8,900 bases of DNA from Pseudomonadota bacterium (GTDB lineage: Bacteria; Pseudomonadota; Gammaproteobacteria; Burkholderiales; Burkholderiaceae_B), in assembly GCA_023389535.1 (NCBI GenBank), contig JAEWEH010000325.1:1-8900 (forward strand), given 5' to 3'. This document shows positions 6,845 through 8,900 of this stretch, one piece after another. A program made the position numbers and the translations under genes. The notes beneath the pieces were generated by a model. It saw nothing but the letters and a program-made list of their open reading frames with translations. It was not told where the DNA came from and made no database searches. Position 1 is the first letter of the stretch, and each line of letters starts with the position of its first letter.

Positions 6845-7471
6845 ATGAATAGAGTATTGAATTTATCGGTGGGCAAACTCGTCCGGGCCTTGATGGCGGG
6901 CCGGGCGGGTCGGCTGCCGCTGGCCGTCCTGGTGCTGGGCGCGGGCGGTTTTTCCGCGCTGGCTTTGGGGCCCGATGTGGTCGCCGGGCCAGCCCAGGGT
7001 GCCAGCGCTCAGTATGAACTGGCCGGAAGGGTGGTGCGCGTGTCGGATGGCGACACCTTCAATGTGCTGGTCCAGGGCCGCCAGCAGCGGGTCCGTATGG
7101 CCAGCATCGATGCGCCGGAGGTCACCAAAGATAAAGAGCGCCCCGGACAACCGTATGCGCAGGCTTCCAGGGACGCATTGGCCTCACTGATTTCCGGCAA
7201 GGACCTGGTGCTGGTGTGTTATGAACGGGATCGCTACGAGCGCAATATTTGTGATGTACCTTTGGCGGATGGCATGACGGCCAATCAAAAGCAGGTGGAA
7301 AACGGCATGGCATGGGCCAATATGGAGGGCCGGGGAAAATTCATGCGCGACGCCAGGCTGCCGTCGCTGGAGCAGCAGGCCAGACGGGCTGGGCGCGGCA
7401 TCTGGCGCCAGCCTGAACCGGTGCCGCCGTGGGTGTGGCGTTATCAATGCTGGCAGCAGCAACAGTGTTAA
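6845..7471 (+). CDS. Staphylococcal-nuclease-like (thermonuclease) protein, exported or membrane-anchored
   Basis: A 208-aa protein with an SNase-like domain (about 57-193), a Ca2+-dependent phosphodiesterase fold that cuts DNA and RNA. Catalytic equivalents of the staphylococcal enzyme are all present: D70 in VSDGDT (Asp21), R84 (Arg35), D89 and E92 in SIDAPE (Asp40, Glu43) and R133 in DRYERN (Arg87). Spacing from D70 to R84 to D89 is identical to that family prototype. The basic N-terminus followed by a hydrophobic stretch at about 22-42 indicates a signal peptide or membrane anchor, so it should act in the periplasm or outside. The C-terminus is a short Pro/Trp/Gln-rich tail ending QQQQC. 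The ATG at 6845 is the only good start, although its GGGAAAGG purine run directly abuts it with almost no spacing. Its last 25 nt overlap the next gene. Roles may include scavenging nucleic acid or shaping biofilm; none is shown by the sequence. Confidence 0.88.
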   Translation: MNRVLNLSVGKLVRALMAGRAGRLPLAVLVLGAGGFSALALGPDVVAGPAQGASAQYELAGRVVRVSDGDTFNVLVQGRQQRVRMASIDAPEVTKDKERPGQPYAQASRDALASLISGKDLVLVCYERDRYERNICDVPLADGMTANQKQVENGMAWANMEGRGKFMRDARLPSLEQQARRAGRGIWRQPEPVPPWVWRYQCWQQQQC

Positions 7472-8900
7472 GGCGCGGCCTGTCCGGAATCGTATGGCTG
7501 GGCGCCCTGTTGTGCCTGGCCGTGCTGGCGGGGTGCTCGCGCACGCCGGTCAATAGCCCCTACCCTGATGGCGCCGAGCAGGACAATGTGCTTTACACCG
7601 CTTTCACCCAACGTTCGCCCAAGTATCTGGATCCGGCCAGCTCTTATTCCACGGATGAAACGCCTTTCACTTATTCGATCTATGAGCCCTTGTATGGGTA
7701 CGATTATCTTGCCCGTCCTTACAAGCTGATTCCGCGGGCGGCGGCATCCATCGATCCGCCGGTGTACCTGGACAAGAATGGTGATACCCTTCCACAGGAC
7801 GCGCCCGGCCAGGATGTCGCGATCAGCGTGTACGACATCCGGATACAGCCCGGCATACGTTTCCAGCCCCATCCCGCCTTCGCGACCCGGCCCGACGGTT
7901 CTTATGTGTACTGGCCGCTGGCGCCGCAGGAACTCGAAGGCAAATACGGGATCGATGCATTCGCCCAGACCGGTACCCGCGAACTGCAGGCCGCCGATTA
8001 TGTCTACGCATTCCGGCGCCTGGCCAGTCCGCGCGTGGTATCGCCCATATACGGCGTCATGGCGGAACACATCGTCGGCATGCGCGCTTATGGAGAAGAG
8101 CTGAAACGCCAGGATCAGCTGTTGCGCGAGCAACAGGGCGAGGGCCGGCGCGCCTGGCTGGATTTGCGCCAGGCAGGCTTTGATGGTGTGCAGGCACTGG
8201 ATGCACATACCTTGCGCATCCAGGTGCTGGGCAAGTATCCTCAGTTCAAGTACTGGCTGGCCATGACTTTCACCGCGCCCATACCCTGGGAGGCGGACCG
8301 CTTCTATCACCAGCCCGGCATGGCCGAGCACAATCTGTCGCTGAACACTTGGCCGGTGGGCACGGGGCCCTACATGCTGGCTGAATCCATCGTCAACCGC
8401 CGCCATGTGCTGCAGCGCAATCCCAACTTCCGCGGGCAGCCCTATCCCTGTGAAGGAGAGCCCGGCGATCGGGATCTGGGCCTGCTGAGTGATTGCGGCA
8501 AGCTTACGCCCTTCATCGACCGCATCGTATTTTCGCTGGAAAAGGAAAGTGTGCCGCTGATGGGCAAGTTCCTGCAGGGCTATTACGATATCCCGCAGGT
8601 GGACCGCGGCGATTATGGCGTGGCCATGCGGGTGGCGGCGGGCGATTCCGCCGACAAGGCGGCGCTGTATCAGGAGCGCGGCCTGCAGTTGCGCAGCTCC
8701 ACCGAGGCATCGGTGTACTACATGGGCTTCAATTGGCGCGATCCGGTTGTGGGGCAGGGCGATACGCCCGAACAGCAGGAAAAGAACCGCAAGTTGCGCC
8801 AGGCCGTCAGCATTGCGTTCAACTGGGAGCAGTTCGTTTCCATCTTCCAGAATGACGAAGGGCAAGTGGCCTATGGGCCCGTACCCCCGGGCGTCCTGGG
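7447..8900 (+). CDS. ABC-transporter substrate-binding lipoprotein, family 5 (peptide/oligopeptide type), partial, C-terminus outside the window
   Basis: An open frame runs from 7447 to the right edge without a stop (484 full codons). The N-terminus is a lipoprotein signal: basic LRRG, hydrophobic IVWLGALLCLAVLAGC with lipobox LAGC and the lipidated Cys30. The mature part resembles SBP family 5: NVLYTAFTQRSPKYLDPASSYSTDE, YSIYEPLYGYDYL, a modified YDIRIQPGIRFQPHPAF, ADYVYAFRRLASP, WPVGTGPYMLAESIVNRRHVLQRNPNFRG and LRQAVSIAFNWEQF. Such proteins capture peptides or other small ligands in the periplasm and deliver them to inner-membrane permeases, probably encoded to the right. Cys335 and Cys350 (YPCEGE and SDCGK) are the only cysteines seen in the mature part besides Cys30, so a disulfide is plausible. 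ATG 7447 overlaps the nuclease gene by 25 nt; GTG 7465 is an alternative and keeps the full signal. No clear ribosome binding site is seen, suggesting coupled translation. The ligand is unknown. Confidence 0.9.
   Translation, partial: MLAAATVLRRGLSGIVWLGALLCLAVLAGCSRTPVNSPYPDGAEQDNVLYTAFTQRSPKYLDPASSYSTDETPFTYSIYEPLYGYDYLARPYKLIPRAAASIDPPVYLDKNGDTLPQDAPGQDVAISVYDIRIQPGIRFQPHPAFATRPDGSYVYWPLAPQELEGKYGIDAFAQTGTRELQAADYVYAFRRLASPRVVSPIYGVMAEHIVGMRAYGEELKRQDQLLREQQGEGRRAWLDLRQAGFDGVQALDAHTLRIQVLGKYPQFKYWLAMTFTAPIPWEADRFYHQPGMAEHNLSLNTWPVGTGPYMLAESIVNRRHVLQRNPNFRGQPYPCEGEPGDRDLGLLSDCGKLTPFIDRIVFSLEKESVPLMGKFLQGYYDIPQVDRGDYGVAMRVAAGDSADKAALYQERGLQLRSSTEASVYYMGFNWRDPVVGQGDTPEQQEKNRKLRQAVSIAFNWEQFVSIFQNDEGQVAYGPVPPGVL

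Noticed and set aside
7468..8865. A 465-codon open frame on the minus strand across the right end of the window
   Set aside because: It is antisense to the substrate-binding lipoprotein, which has a lipobox, family motifs and an uninterrupted frame. The antisense translation resembles no family known to me and follows from GC-rich codon use.

Overview
The window reads as ordinary chromosomal DNA of a GC-rich betaproteobacterium, most likely Burkholderiales/Alcaligenaceae (the Bordetella, Achromobacter, Pusillimonas group). This placement is inferred from protein wording, codon use and gene types; no rRNA or tRNA is present to confirm it. Seven protein genes are supported, two of them cut by the window edges. 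I see no mobile element, CRISPR array, tRNA or rRNA.

Left block (1-2118, minus strand): an Entner-Doudoroff operon. edd (6-phosphogluconate dehydratase) is followed by eda (KDPG aldolase, cut by the left edge). Together they split 6-phosphogluconate into pyruvate and glyceraldehyde-3-phosphate. Upstream of edd is a good sigma70-type promoter (TTGCTA, 17 bp, TACAAT). A perfect 15-bp palindrome, TGTAGT-AAA-ACTACA, overlaps its spacer and -10 box. It resembles operators of HexR, the RpiR-family sugar-phosphate repressor of central carbon genes, and is the most informative regulatory signal here.

Middle-left block (2301-3847, minus strand): an acyl-CoA dehydrogenase gene whose stop codon overlaps the start of a small DUF423 (YgdD-like) membrane protein gene (TAATG), so the two are probably translated together.

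Middle block (3984-6707, plus strand): a CorA-family Mg2+/Co2+ channel, then, 45 nt downstream, an AidB homologue (acyl-CoA-dehydrogenase-fold DNA alkylation response flavoprotein). Two distantly related acyl-CoA-dehydrogenase-superfamily genes therefore lie on either side of corA.

Right block (6845-8900, plus strand): an exported or membrane-anchored staphylococcal-nuclease-like protein with all expected catalytic residues. It overlaps the start of a family-5 ABC-transporter substrate-binding lipoprotein that runs off the right edge. Both are predicted to act outside the cytoplasm.

I did not find a convincing new multi-gene system. The observations most worth checking are the HexR-like operator with a near-copy 180 bp away, the ACAD-DUF423 coupling, the corA-aidB arrangement and the nuclease/lipoprotein overlap.
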